DNA of 50,490 bases, from the NCBI RefSeq assembly GCF_030849505.1, contig NZ_JAUJFI010000021.1, positions 280 to 50,769 on the forward strand, read 5' to 3'. Of this stretch, positions 25,692-34,290 are shown piece after piece. The notes beneath the pieces are model-generated. The model saw only the letters and a list, made by a program, of their open reading frames with translations, was not told where the DNA came from and ran no database searches. This DNA is from Azospirillum isscasi. GTDB taxonomy: Bacteria > Pseudomonadota > Alphaproteobacteria > Azospirillales > Azospirillaceae. The position numbers and the translations under genes were made by a program. Positions within the stretch are counted from its first letter, which is position 1; each line of letters begins with the position of its first letter.

Positions 25692-27035
25692 ATGGGTTTC
25701 ATGGAAGACTTCATCAAGAAGAACCGCATCACCGAAGTGGAATGCCTCGTGCCCGACATGTCGGGCATCGCGCGCGGCAAGATCGTGCCCGCCGAGAAGT
25801 TCCTGCGCATCCTGCGCGACCGCGGTCTGCGGCTGCCCGAGGCGATCTTCGTCCAGACCGTCACCGGGGAGTATCCGGAGGACGACTCGGTCACCTCCGA
25901 CGAGAATTCCGACATCTACATGATCCCGGACGAGCGCACGATCCGCTTCGTCCCCTGGTACGAGGAGCCGACCGCCCAGGTCATCACCGACTGCGTCTAT
26001 GCCGACGGCAGCCCGGTGAACTTCTCCCCCCGCCATGTCCTGAAGCGGGTGCTGTCGCTCTACGAGGAGCGCGGATGGAAGCCGATGGTGGCGCCGGAGC
26101 TGGAGTTCTTCCTCGTCCAGGTCAACAAGGACCCCGACTATCCGCTGGTGCCGCCGGTCGGGCGCAACGGGCGCGTGGAAAGCGGGCGGCAGGCCTTCGG
26201 CATCGACGCGGTGAACGAGTTCGATCCGATCTTCGAGATGGTCTACGACTTTTGCGAGGCGCAGGACATCGACATCGACACCCTGACCCACGAGGCCGGG
26301 GCGGCGCAGATCGAGATCAACTTCAACCACGGCGACGCGCTGGAACTGGCCGACCAGGCGTTCCTGTTCAAGCGCACGGCGCGCGAGGCGGCGCTGCGCC
26401 ATCAGGTCTACGCCACCTTCATGGCCAAGCCCATGCAGAACGAGCCGGGCAGCGCCATGCACATCCACCAGTCGGTGGTGGATGCGGATTCGGGCCGCAA
26501 CCTGTTCTCCGACGCCAACGGGGCGGACACGCCGCTGTTCATGTCCCACATCGCCGGCCTTCAGAAGTATCTGCCCTACGCGATGCCGCTTCTGGCGCCG
26601 AACGTGAACTCCTACCGGCGGCTGGTGCCGAACTCCGACGCGCCGATCAACGTGCATTGGGGCCGCGACAACCGCACCACCGGTCTGCGCGTTCCCGTCT
26701 CGCCCGCCGATTCGCGCCGGGTGGAGAACCGGGTGGCCGGTGCGGACGCGAATCCGTACCTTGCCATCGCCGCGTCGCTGGCCTGCGGCTATCTCGGCAT
26801 GGCGCAGGGGCTGGAGCCGACCGACCCGGTGAAGGGGTCCGCCTACCGGCTGGCCTTCACCCTGCCGCGCCACCAGGGCGACGCGCTCCAGAAATTCAAC
26901 GCCTGCAAGCCGCTGAAGGAGGTGCTGGGCGAGAAGTTCCTGGACGCGGTGACCTGCGTGAAGGAGGCCGAGTACGAGGCCTATCACCGTGTCATCAGCT
27001 CCTGGGAGCGCGAGAATCTTCTGCTGAACGTTTGA
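25692..27035 (+). CDS. puuA: glutamine-synthetase-family gamma-glutamylpolyamine synthetase
   Basis: A 447-residue member of the glutamine synthetase superfamily. Metal- and nucleotide-binding pieces: APELEFFLV (first Glu), HEAGAAQIEINF, GSAMHIHQSV, NSYRRLVPNSDAPINVHWG and SRRVENRVAGADANPYLAIA. The absence of the adenylylation loop tyrosine region and the neighbours fit PuuA, which joins glutamate to putrescine using ATP. Start at ATG 25692, with ATG 25701 as alternative. Divergent from the puuB-like gene; the 165-base gap should hold both promoters. Confidence 0.88.
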   Translation: MGFMEDFIKKNRITEVECLVPDMSGIARGKIVPAEKFLRILRDRGLRLPEAIFVQTVTGEYPEDDSVTSDENSDIYMIPDERTIRFVPWYEEPTAQVITDCVYADGSPVNFSPRHVLKRVLSLYEERGWKPMVAPELEFFLVQVNKDPDYPLVPPVGRNGRVESGRQAFGIDAVNEFDPIFEMVYDFCEAQDIDIDTLTHEAGAAQIEINFNHGDALELADQAFLFKRTAREAALRHQVYATFMAKPMQNEPGSAMHIHQSVVDADSGRNLFSDANGADTPLFMSHIAGLQKYLPYAMPLLAPNVNSYRRLVPNSDAPINVHWGRDNRTTGLRVPVSPADSRRVENRVAGADANPYLAIAASLACGYLGMAQGLEPTDPVKGSAYRLAFTLPRHQGDALQKFNACKPLKEVLGEKFLDAVTCVKEAEYEAYHRVISSWERENLLLNV

Positions 27036-27044
27036 GCATTTTCC

Positions 27045-27080
27045 CGCCCCCTTCCGCCGCTGCCGCGGAAGGGGGCGTTT
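27045..27080 (+). terminator. terminator after the puuA-like gene
   Basis: A 13-bp perfect stem CGCCCCCTTCCGC/GCGGAAGGGGGCG (27045-27057 with 27065-27077) and TTT follow the puuA-like stop by nine bases. The short T tract suggests partial read-through into potF is possible. Confidence 0.75.
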
Positions 27081-27085
27081 CCGTT

Positions 27086-27144
27086 CCGCAAAACCCCGCA
27101 AACCCCTGCAAACCGTTGACAACCAACCTCCCCGTGAGTGCAAT
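27086..27144 (+). promoter_or_regulatory. potF promoter with three phased 10-bp direct repeats
   Basis: A consensus -35 TTGACA (27116-27121) and TGCAAT (27139-27144, 4 of 6 for -10) are 17 bases apart. Three tandem decamers abut the -35 box: CCGCAAAACC (27086-27095), CCGCAAACCC (27096-27105), CTGCAAACCG (27106-27115). A 10-base period places them on one DNA face, as expected for an activator or repressor bound next to RNA polymerase. The predicted start of transcription is near 27150, about 100 bases before potF. Confidence 0.6.
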
Positions 27145-27252
27145 AGCGCTCGCGTCGGGGACGCCGTGCGCTGTGCTGCGCCCCCACGTCGAATCGCCAG
27201 AAGTCGAGCGGTCACGAACCGACGAACGATCCAGAACTCGGGGGCTTTCTGT

Positions 27253-28353
27253 ATGAAACGTTTCGCTCTCAGCGTCATCGGCGCCGTCGCGGCGATCGCC
27301 ATTGCCGGACCGGCGCTGGCCCAGGCCAAGAAGCCGGTCAACATCTACATCTGGAACGACTATCTGGGCGAATCGACGCTGGCCGACTTCACGAAGGCCA
27401 CCGGTTACGACACCAAGGTCGATCTGTACGACAGCCTGGAGCTGCTGGAGCAGAAGGTGCTGGTCGGCAAGTCGGGCTACGACGTGATCGTCCCCACCGC
27501 CGAGCCGACCCTGTCGCGCATGATCCAGGCGAAGGTCGTGGCCCCGCTCGACAAGGCGAAGATTCCGAACCTGAAGAACGTCGATCCGAAGGTTCTGAAG
27601 CTCCTGGAGAATTCCGACCCCGGCAACAAGTTCGCCGTGCCCTATCTGGGCGGCACGGTGGGCATCGCCATCATCCCGGAGAAGATCAAGGCCGTCGCCC
27701 CCGACGTCCCGCTCGATAGCTGGGACCTGATCTTCAAGCCGGAGGTGGCGAAGAAGGTCGCGGCCTGCGGCATCACCGTGATGGATTCGGCCATCGACGT
27801 GATCCCGTCGGTGCTGAACTATCTCGGCCTCGATCCGAACTCCGAGAAGAAGGAGGATCTGGACAAGGTCGAGAAGACGCTGCTGGCGGTCCGCCCCTAC
27901 ATCAAGCAGTTCGTCACCGGCCAGAACATCAACATCCTGGCGGGCGGCGACGCCTGCGTCGTCATGGCCTACAACGGCGACGCCATCCAGGGTGCGGCCC
28001 GTGCCGAGGAAGCCAAGAACGGCGTGAAGGTCGAGTACATCACGCCGAAGGAAGGCGTGCAGGTGTGGTGGGACACGCTGGCCATCCCGGCGGACGCGCC
28101 GAACAAGGAGGGCGCGCACGCCTACATCAACTTCATCCTGGACCCGGCGAACACCGCCGCGATCTCCAACACGGTCAGCTACGCCAACGCCGTCCCGGCC
28201 TCGCTGGCGTCGGTCGATGCGGCCGTGAAGTCCAACCCCGCCGTCTTCCTGCCGGAGAACAGCACCGTCAAGCTGTTCGCCCTGAAGTCGATCAAGCAGT
28301 CCACCGACCGCGCCCGCACCCGCGTCTGGACGAAGGTGAAGACCGGCAAGTAA
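27253..28353 (+). CDS. potF: periplasmic putrescine-binding protein
   Basis: A 366-residue solute-binding protein with a Sec signal peptide cleaved near ALA-QA (residue 24). The mature start VNIYIWNDYLGESTLADFTK and LYDSLELLEQKVLVGKSGYD are characteristic of PotF/PotD-type polyamine-binding proteins. It should deliver putrescine to PotGHI. ATG 27253 follows the signal-peptide rule; the frame upstream is unrelated. First gene of potFGHI. Confidence 0.94.
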   Translation: MKRFALSVIGAVAAIAIAGPALAQAKKPVNIYIWNDYLGESTLADFTKATGYDTKVDLYDSLELLEQKVLVGKSGYDVIVPTAEPTLSRMIQAKVVAPLDKAKIPNLKNVDPKVLKLLENSDPGNKFAVPYLGGTVGIAIIPEKIKAVAPDVPLDSWDLIFKPEVAKKVAACGITVMDSAIDVIPSVLNYLGLDPNSEKKEDLDKVEKTLLAVRPYIKQFVTGQNINILAGGDACVVMAYNGDAIQGAARAEEAKNGVKVEYITPKEGVQVWWDTLAIPADAPNKEGAHAYINFILDPANTAAISNTVSYANAVPASLASVDAAVKSNPAVFLPENSTVKLFALKSIKQSTDRARTRVWTKVKTGK

Positions 28354-28384
28354 GCGCGCCGCGCAAGCCGGCACGCACGACACG

Positions 28385-28422
28385 CGCCCTGGTCGCTCCC
28401 CATGTCGGGAACGGCCAGGGCG
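28385..28422 (+). other. stem-loop between potF and potG
   Basis: CGCCCTGG (28385-28392) and CCAGGGCG (28415-28422) form an 8-bp stem, extendable, in the 102-base gap after potF and without a T tract. Such intercistronic hairpins commonly protect the binding-protein mRNA so it is made in excess over the membrane parts. Confidence 0.5.
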
Positions 28423-28455
28423 TTCCCATGAGAAGAGGACGCCGAGAGGAGCCGC

Positions 28456-29607
28456 ATGGCCGTCCAGCCGATCCGCAAGCCCACGCGCCTGGAACCCTGG
28501 CAGGACCCGGGACAGAAGCCCTATGTGCGAATCGAGAAGGTGACCAAGACCTTCGGCGATTTCGTCGCCGTGGACGAAGTCAGCCTGTCCATCTACCGGG
28601 GGGAGTTCTTTGCCCTGTTGGGCGGCTCCGGGTCCGGCAAGACGACCCTGCTGCGCATGCTGGCCGGGTTCGAGACTCCGACCGAGGGCAAGATCTTCAT
28701 CGACGGCGTCGATATGGCCGGCATCCCGCCCTATGAGCGGCCGGTCAACATGATGTTCCAGTCCTACGCCCTGTTCCCCCACATGTCGGTGGAGCAGAAT
28801 GTCGCCTTCGGCCTGAAGCAGGACGGCGTCGCGAAGGCGGAGATCGCGGAGCGGGTGGGGGCGATGCTCGACCTCGTCCAGCTCGGCAAGTTTGCCAAGC
28901 GCAAGCCGCACCAGCTTTCCGGCGGCCAGCGGCAGCGCGTGGCGCTGGCCCGCTCGCTGGTCAAGCGGCCCAAGCTGCTGCTGCTGGACGAGCCGCTGGG
29001 CGCGCTGGACAAACGGCTGCGCGAGCAGACCCAGTTCGAGCTGGTCAACATCCAGGAAAAGCTGGGCGTCACCTTCATCGTGGTCACCCACGACCAGGAG
29101 GAGGCGATGACCATGTCCTCGCGCATCGCCGTCATGAACCATGGCGTCATCGCGCAGACCGGCACGCCGACCGAGATCTACGAATACCCGCAATCCCGCT
29201 TCGTCGCGGAGTTCATCGGCTCGGTGAACATGTTCGAGGGGCGGGTGGTTGAGGATCAGGCCGACCATGTGCTGATCCGCTCGGAGGACGCCGGCTGCGA
29301 CCTCTACATCAACCACGCGGTTTCGGTTCCCTCCAACGCCACGGTGGCCGTCGCCGTCCGTCCGGAGAAGATCGCGCTGAGCAAGGAGCCCCCGGCCAAC
29401 GCCGACGGGCGCAACGTCACCGGCGGGATCGTGCGCGAGATCGCCTATCTCGGCGACGTGTCGATCTATCTGGTGGAACTGAAGACGGGCAAGACGGTGC
29501 GCGTGACCGCTCCCAACGTGGTGCGGCGGACCGAGATGCCGATCACCTGGGACGACGAGGTGTATCTGAGCTGGCGTCCCTTCGCCGGGGTGGTGCTGAC
29601 GCAATGA
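28456..29607 (+). CDS. potG: putrescine ABC transporter ATP-binding protein
   Basis: A 383-residue ATPase. Walker A is GGSGSGKT (56-63), Q-loop FQSYALFPHM (101-110), signature LSGGQ (154-158), Walker B LLLLDEP (174-180), H-loop VTHDQEEAM. After ~260 the TOBE-type regulatory domain follows (VAVRPEKIALSKEP). The N-terminus carries ~22 extra residues before the ABC core, as in PotG. It overlaps potH by four bases (ATGA), indicating translational coupling. Confidence 0.95.
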   Translation: MAVQPIRKPTRLEPWQDPGQKPYVRIEKVTKTFGDFVAVDEVSLSIYRGEFFALLGGSGSGKTTLLRMLAGFETPTEGKIFIDGVDMAGIPPYERPVNMMFQSYALFPHMSVEQNVAFGLKQDGVAKAEIAERVGAMLDLVQLGKFAKRKPHQLSGGQRQRVALARSLVKRPKLLLLDEPLGALDKRLREQTQFELVNIQEKLGVTFIVVTHDQEEAMTMSSRIAVMNHGVIAQTGTPTEIYEYPQSRFVAEFIGSVNMFEGRVVEDQADHVLIRSEDAGCDLYINHAVSVPSNATVAVAVRPEKIALSKEPPANADGRNVTGGIVREIAYLGDVSIYLVELKTGKTVRVTAPNVVRRTEMPITWDDEVYLSWRPFAGVVLTQ

Positions 29608-30527
29608 TCGACCTTCTGCGCCGGATCGGCCTGTGGGGGCGGGGGGTGGTGGTCGCCATCCCCTACCTGTGGCTTCTGCTGTTCTTCCTGGTGCCCTTCC
29701 TGATCGTTTTCGGCATCAGCCTGTCGGAGGCGATGCTGGCGCAGCCGCCCTACGCGCCGCTGGTCGACTGGCTGGTGGACGAGGACGCAGGCACGACCAA
29801 GCTCCAGATCCTGCTGAACCTGTCCAACTATCTGCGGCTGGGCGGGGACGACCTCTACATCCTGGCCTATCTGAACTCGGTGAAGATCGCGCTGGTCACC
29901 ACGGTCTGCTGCCTGCTGCTGGGCTACCCCATGGCCTATGCCATCGCCAGGGCGGAGCCGGCCAAGCGCGGGCCGCTGATGATGCTCGTGATCCTGCCCT
30001 TCTGGACCAGCTTCCTGATCCGCATCTACGCCTGGATCGGCATCCTGAAGGCCAACGGGGTGGTGGACAACCTGCTGCAATGGACCGGCCTGACGACGGA
30101 GCCGTTCGAGCTGCTCTATTCGGACTGGGCCGTCTACATCGGCATGACCTACTGCTATCTGCCCTTCATGGTGCTGCCGCTCTACGCGACGCTGGAGAAG
30201 CTGGACCCGACCCTGCTGGAGGCGGCGGCGGATCTCGGCTGCCGGCCCTGGAAGGCGTTCCTGACGGTGACTCTGCCGCTGTCGCTGCCGGGGATCATTG
30301 CCGGGTCGCTGCTGGTCTTCATCCCCTCGGTCGGCGAGTTCGTGACGCCGGAACTGCTGGGCGGCCCCGACACGCTGATGATTGGGCGCGTGTTGTGGAA
30401 CGAATTCTTCGCCAACCGGGACTGGCCGGTCGCCTCGGCGGTGGCCATCGCGCTTCTGCTGTTCCTGGTGGTGCCGATCATGGTCTTCCAGCATGTCCAG
30501 GGGCGCCAGACGGAGGCGGGGCGATGA
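29604..30527 (+). CDS. potH: putrescine ABC transporter permease
   Basis: A 307-residue inner-membrane permease with about six helices and the EAA loop LLEAAADLGCRPWKAFLTVT near residue 215 that contacts PotG. LLFFLVPFLIVFGISL near the start and GEFVTPELLGGPDTLMIG near the end are typical of PotH/PotB. Coupled to potG (ATGA) and to potI (ATGA). Confidence 0.95.
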   Translation: MIDLLRRIGLWGRGVVVAIPYLWLLLFFLVPFLIVFGISLSEAMLAQPPYAPLVDWLVDEDAGTTKLQILLNLSNYLRLGGDDLYILAYLNSVKIALVTTVCCLLLGYPMAYAIARAEPAKRGPLMMLVILPFWTSFLIRIYAWIGILKANGVVDNLLQWTGLTTEPFELLYSDWAVYIGMTYCYLPFMVLPLYATLEKLDPTLLEAAADLGCRPWKAFLTVTLPLSLPGIIAGSLLVFIPSVGEFVTPELLGGPDTLMIGRVLWNEFFANRDWPVASAVAIALLLFLVVPIMVFQHVQGRQTEAGR

Positions 30528-31357
30528 TGCGGATGGGAAAACTGGCCTGGGCGCTGTGGTTCGGCTACGCCTTCCTGTACGTGCCGATCGCGCTGCTGAT
30601 CCTGTACTCCTTCAACGAATCGCGGCTGGTCACGGTCTGGGGCGGCTTCTCCACCAAATGGTACACGGAGCTGTTGCAGAACGACCAGCTCCTGGGGGCG
30701 GCGTGGCTGTCGCTCCAGGTGGCGGCGATGTCGGCCACCGCGTCGGTCGTGCTGGGCACCGTCGCCGGGCTGGCGCTGGCCCGGTTTGGGCGGTTCCGCG
30801 GGCGGACGCTGTTCGGCGGCATGATCACGGCACCGCTGGTCATGCCGGAGGTCATCACCGGCCTGTCGCTTCTGCTGCTGTTCGTGGCGCTGGAGCAGGC
30901 CATCGGCTGGCCGGACGGACGGGGCATGACGACGATCACCATCGCCCACACCACCTTCACCATGGCCTATGTCGCGGTCATCATCCAATCGCGACTCGTC
31001 AGCCTGGACGAGAGCCTGGAGGAGGCGGCCATGGATCTCGGCGCCCGTCCGGCCAAGGTGTTCTTCGTCATCACCCTGCCGATCATCGCGCCGGCCATCG
31101 TGTCGGGCTGGCTGCTGGCCTTCACCCTGTCGCTCGACGACGTGGTGGTTGCGAGCTTCGTGTCGGGGCCGGGCTCCACCACGCTGCCGATGGTCATCTT
31201 CTCCAGCGTGAAGTTCGGAATCAGCCCGCAGATCAACGCGCTGGCGACGTTAATGATGGTGGTGGTCGCCACTGGCATCTTCATCGCCAGCCTGGTCATG
31301 GCCCGGCAGGAACGGCAGAAGAAGCGTGACGAGCAGATGGCGGTGCAGGGGGGCTGA
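30524..31357 (+). CDS. potI: putrescine ABC transporter permease
   Basis: A 277-residue second permease with the EAA loop LEEAAMDLGARPAKVFFVIT, and SFNESRLVTVWGGFSTKWYT near the N-terminus, typical of PotI/PotC. The ATG at 30524 overlaps the potH stop. The in-frame opening upstream to 29633 lies antisense-free inside potH and is a shadow. Last gene of potFGHI. Confidence 0.95.
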   Translation: MMRMGKLAWALWFGYAFLYVPIALLILYSFNESRLVTVWGGFSTKWYTELLQNDQLLGAAWLSLQVAAMSATASVVLGTVAGLALARFGRFRGRTLFGGMITAPLVMPEVITGLSLLLLFVALEQAIGWPDGRGMTTITIAHTTFTMAYVAVIIQSRLVSLDESLEEAAMDLGARPAKVFFVITLPIIAPAIVSGWLLAFTLSLDDVVVASFVSGPGSTTLPMVIFSSVKFGISPQINALATLMMVVVATGIFIASLVMARQERQKKRDEQMAVQGG

Positions 31358-31772
31358 AAGGGGGGGCTGTTGCCCCCGTCTACCCCGGAATTTCGCCTCA
31401 TGGGGGCTATGCCGTAAGGCCGCAGACGGCGGGGGTGGCCGTTCGCTGTTGCATTTGCTATTGTGTGGGCATCTGCAACAGCGAATGAGGCCGTATCATG
31501 CGTGCGCTTTTATGGTTCCCGATGCTTCGTCTTGGTTTTTCGATGCCTTTTTCGGCGCCGGTGCGCCGCTATTCGGATCGCCCGCCCTCCCGCCGTTGAG
31601 CGGTCGAGCGCGCCGCCCTTCCGGGCGCTTCGGTGGCCCCCGTTTGGTGGCCGTTGCCAAATCCTCCGCTCCGTGGTTAGGGTGACCGTGGGTCACGGGT
31701 GACGCCGTGACGACCCGCTCCGGCCACGCAACAAGAGCCGGGCATTTCAGGGATTTGGCAGGAGATTCAACG
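31358..31772 (+). promoter_or_regulatory. long structured leader between potI and aguA
   Basis: No established gene in 415 bases. GGGGGC-TGTT-GCCCCC right after potI (about 31362-31378) may attenuate read-through. A perfect 12-bp inverted repeat TTCGCTGTTGCA / TGCAACAGCGAA (31442-31453, 31474-31485) has a 20-base loop. A 33-codon frame with seven Arg codons starts at ATG 31498 behind GAGG (stop 31597-31599). GTGACC-GTG-GGTCAC lies at 31682-31696. TGCCAAATCC (31655-31664) can pair with GGATTTGGCA (31751-31760), directly beside the aguA ribosome binding site AGGAGA. Confidence 0.4.
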
Positions 31773-32807
31773 ATGACGACACCGGCGGCGGAAGGCTTCA
31801 CCATGCCGGGCGAATGGGAACGGCACACCCGCTGCTGGATGGCGTGGCCGTGCCGGCCCGAGACGTGGCCCGACGGGGCCTTCGACGCCGCCGCTGCCGC
31901 CTACACCGACGTCGCGCGCTCCATCAGCCGGTTCGAGCCGGTGACCATGGTCTGCGACCCCGCCGATGTCGCCGACGCCTCCCTGGCCTGCGGGCCGGGC
32001 GTCGAGATCCTGCCCCTGCCGATCAGCGATTCCTGGGTTCGCGACACCGGGCCCAGCTTCGTCATCGATGGGAAAGGGCGGTTGGCGGGCGTTCACTGGC
32101 GCTTCAACGCCTGGGGCGGCAATTACCCGGATTGCGCCAAGGACCAGCAGGTCGGACGCCTGATGCTGGAGCATCTGGGCCTGCGCCGCTTCGAAGCGCC
32201 CCTGGTGATGGAGGGCGGCTCCTTCCATGTGGACGGGGAGGGGACCCTGCTGACGACCGAGCAGTGCCTGCTGAACCCGAACCGCAACCCGCATCTCGGC
32301 AAGGCGGAGATCGAGGAGCTTCTGAAGGAGCATCTCGGCATCTCCACGGTCATCTGGTTAGGCGAGGGCTATCAGGACGATGAGACGGACGGTCACATCG
32401 ACGAGATCGCTCTGTTCGTGAAGCCCGGAGTCGTCATGGCGATCACCACCGACGATCCCGGCGATGCCAATTTCAAGGCGTTCCAGGACAATCTGGATCG
32501 GCTGAAGCGCGCCCGCGACGCCCAGGGGCGGGAGTTGGAGGTCATTCCGGTCCGCCAGCCGGCGCGGCGCGACGAGAACGGCGTGCGGCTGACCCTGTCC
32601 TATACGAATCTGTACATCGCCAACGGCGGAATCGTCATGCCGGCCTTCGAAGACCCGGCGGACGACGAGGCGTTCCGCATCGTGCGCCGGGCCTTCCCGG
32701 ACCGCGAGGTGGTGCAGATCCCGGCGCTGGACATCGTGCGCGGCGGCGGTGGCATCCACTGCATCACGCAGCAGCAGCCGGTGGGGACCACTTCAGATCA
32801 ATCTTGA
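31773..32807 (+). CDS. aguA: agmatine deiminase
   Basis: A 344-residue enzyme of the peptidyl-arginine-deiminase-like fold that hydrolyses agmatine to N-carbamoylputrescine and ammonia. Diagnostic: SDSWVRDTGPSFVI, FNAWGGNYPDCAKD, VMEGGSFHVDGEGTLLTTEQ with CLLNPNRNP, DDETDGHIDEIALF, and the catalytic Cys in GGGGIHCITQQQP near the C-terminus. ATG 31773 has AGGAGA eight bases upstream; an in-frame start at 31707 is less likely. AguB is not in the window. Together with potFGHI and the puu-like pair it makes a polyamine supply and breakdown block. Confidence 0.95.
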   Translation: MTTPAAEGFTMPGEWERHTRCWMAWPCRPETWPDGAFDAAAAAYTDVARSISRFEPVTMVCDPADVADASLACGPGVEILPLPISDSWVRDTGPSFVIDGKGRLAGVHWRFNAWGGNYPDCAKDQQVGRLMLEHLGLRRFEAPLVMEGGSFHVDGEGTLLTTEQCLLNPNRNPHLGKAEIEELLKEHLGISTVIWLGEGYQDDETDGHIDEIALFVKPGVVMAITTDDPGDANFKAFQDNLDRLKRARDAQGRELEVIPVRQPARRDENGVRLTLSYTNLYIANGGIVMPAFEDPADDEAFRIVRRAFPDREVVQIPALDIVRGGGGIHCITQQQPVGTTSDQS

Positions 32808-32821
32808 GCGACGCGCTGAAT

Positions 32822-34150
32822 TCATCTTTTGATCCCGATCGCTCCCCGCAAATCGGCACCATCGAGCTTGGCCCCCCGAAGATCAGCGCCGGTGAGGTCG
32901 GCATCGGTTAAGTTGGCGCCGCAGAGATCGGAATTCCGAAGATCGGTACCTTGCAGGTTCGCCTGTGCAAAGTTCGCCATGCGGTAATCGCCCCTGGACA
33001 GGTCGGCACCTTCCAGATCGGCTTCGGAAAAGTTCGTCGGCCAATCCCGTGTGGCGATGCCAACGGTAATCGCCATGGGAGAGCAATTCATTTGCGCGAG
33101 CATTGCCTTTCGCAGAGTTGCTCCCTTGAGATTCGTTCCCCGGCATACAGCGTCGGTGAGGTTCGTTTGCATGAGGTTGGCGTAGGAGAGGTCCGCCATG
33201 GTGAAGCAGCAGCCGTTCAAGGCGCTGTCCGTCATCATGGCGGACTGGAAGTTCGCTGCTGAAAAATCCGTACCGCCAAGGTCCACGTTGCGCAGATCAA
33301 CCCGCGACAGATCGGCCTGGGCTCCCTCGGCTCCCAGCGAGGCAACCCATCGGGCGTGCGCGCGGATGATGTCCTGTATCGATTGCTCCAGCGAATCCAG
33401 CCCGCGCGGCAGGCGGGCCTTCCGCATGTCGGCCTTCATCAGCGCGCCCTGGCCGATCACGGTGGTGGTGAGGTCGGCGTCGGCAAACACCGCGCCATCA
33501 AGAACGGCGTTCACCAGCAGCGCGCCCTGAAGGTTTGCGCCGACAAAACTGCAATTGGACAGATCGGCGCCGGTGAAGTTGACCTTGCGCAGGACGCTTC
33601 CAGCGAAGTCGGCACCGTTCAGCCTCGCGTTGGAGAAGTTTGCGTTGCTGAGGTCCGTTCCCGCGCCGATGGTGCGCGAGAAGCGCGCTCCTTTGGCCTG
33701 GGCGCTGCGGAACATCGCTCCTGCCATCCGGGCATTGCCGTCATCGGTCCAGGCTCGTGTCAGAGCACCGCCCTGCTGTTTGGTGAGAAGGACCCCCTCT
33801 CGAAAGTCGGCAAAGTCGAGGATCGCTTCCGACAGGTTGGCGCTTCGCAATCGTGCCCCCCGCAGGTCCGCCTTCTCCAACTTGGCATAACGAAGGTCGC
33901 AGTTGATCATGCTGGCACCGAACAGATTGACCTCAGCAAGGTTTGCACGGATGAACCGGCTGCCATCGAGCATTGCGCCCGTCATATCCGCCCCCATCAG
34001 GAGTCGACCTGAGAAGTCCAGGCGGTCGGCATGTCTCATGCCGATGCTGAGCCTTTGACCACCTTTCATACGGCGCAGGAACAGAAGGTGGGCTTGCAGA
34101 AGGTCGTTCAGGCAGGGTTGCGTTATTCGATTCGATACTTTTGCCAGCAA
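32822..34150 (-). CDS. pentapeptide-repeat protein
   Basis: A 442-residue protein built of A(D/N)LxG-type pentapeptide repeats in three blocks (about ADMTGAMLDGSRFIRANL; ADFAGSVLRKVNFTGADL; ADLEGADLSRGDYRMANFAQ to the C-terminus), giving right-handed quadrilateral beta-helices. Between blocks lies a helical piece (LDSLEQSIQDIIRAHARWVA). The first ~50 residues (ITQPCLNDLLQAHLLFLRR) are non-repeat. I choose TTG 34150: GGGGGAG stands six bases upstream, and a good promoter with an operator lies just above. Longer frames to 34294 would translate through that promoter. Function unknown; such proteins can mimic DNA or act as scaffolds. It ends 14 bases from aguA. Confidence 0.82.
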   Translation of the reverse strand: MLAKVSNRITQPCLNDLLQAHLLFLRRMKGGQRLSIGMRHADRLDFSGRLLMGADMTGAMLDGSRFIRANLAEVNLFGASMINCDLRYAKLEKADLRGARLRSANLSEAILDFADFREGVLLTKQQGGALTRAWTDDGNARMAGAMFRSAQAKGARFSRTIGAGTDLSNANFSNARLNGADFAGSVLRKVNFTGADLSNCSFVGANLQGALLVNAVLDGAVFADADLTTTVIGQGALMKADMRKARLPRGLDSLEQSIQDIIRAHARWVASLGAEGAQADLSRVDLRNVDLGGTDFSAANFQSAMMTDSALNGCCFTMADLSYANLMQTNLTDAVCRGTNLKGATLRKAMLAQMNCSPMAITVGIATRDWPTNFSEADLEGADLSRGDYRMANFAQANLQGTDLRNSDLCGANLTDADLTGADLRGAKLDGADLRGAIGIKR

Positions 34151-34190
34151 TGGCTGCTCCCCCCGGATGCGCGTATCGGTACGCGGCCGC

Positions 34191-34219
34191 ATAATATGAC
34201 CAGTGATCACTATATGCAA
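34191..34219 (-). promoter_or_regulatory. sigma-70 promoter with palindromic operator in the spacer (site A)
   Basis: On the minus strand, TTGCAT (34219-34214), a 17-base spacer and TATTAT (34196-34191) form a good promoter for the pentapeptide gene. The spacer is occupied by TAGTGATC-ACT-GGTCATAT (34212-34194, extending into the -10), which includes the perfect 10-bp palindrome AGTGATCACT. A protein bound there would block polymerase. Closely related sites precede the flagellin and marR genes. Confidence 0.65.
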
Positions 34220-34290
34220 CCCGGCCTTCCGGTCGTGCCGTTGACGTTCAAACCGGGGAGGGTCCGCGCTGGGCGCCGCAGCCTGTGCGG

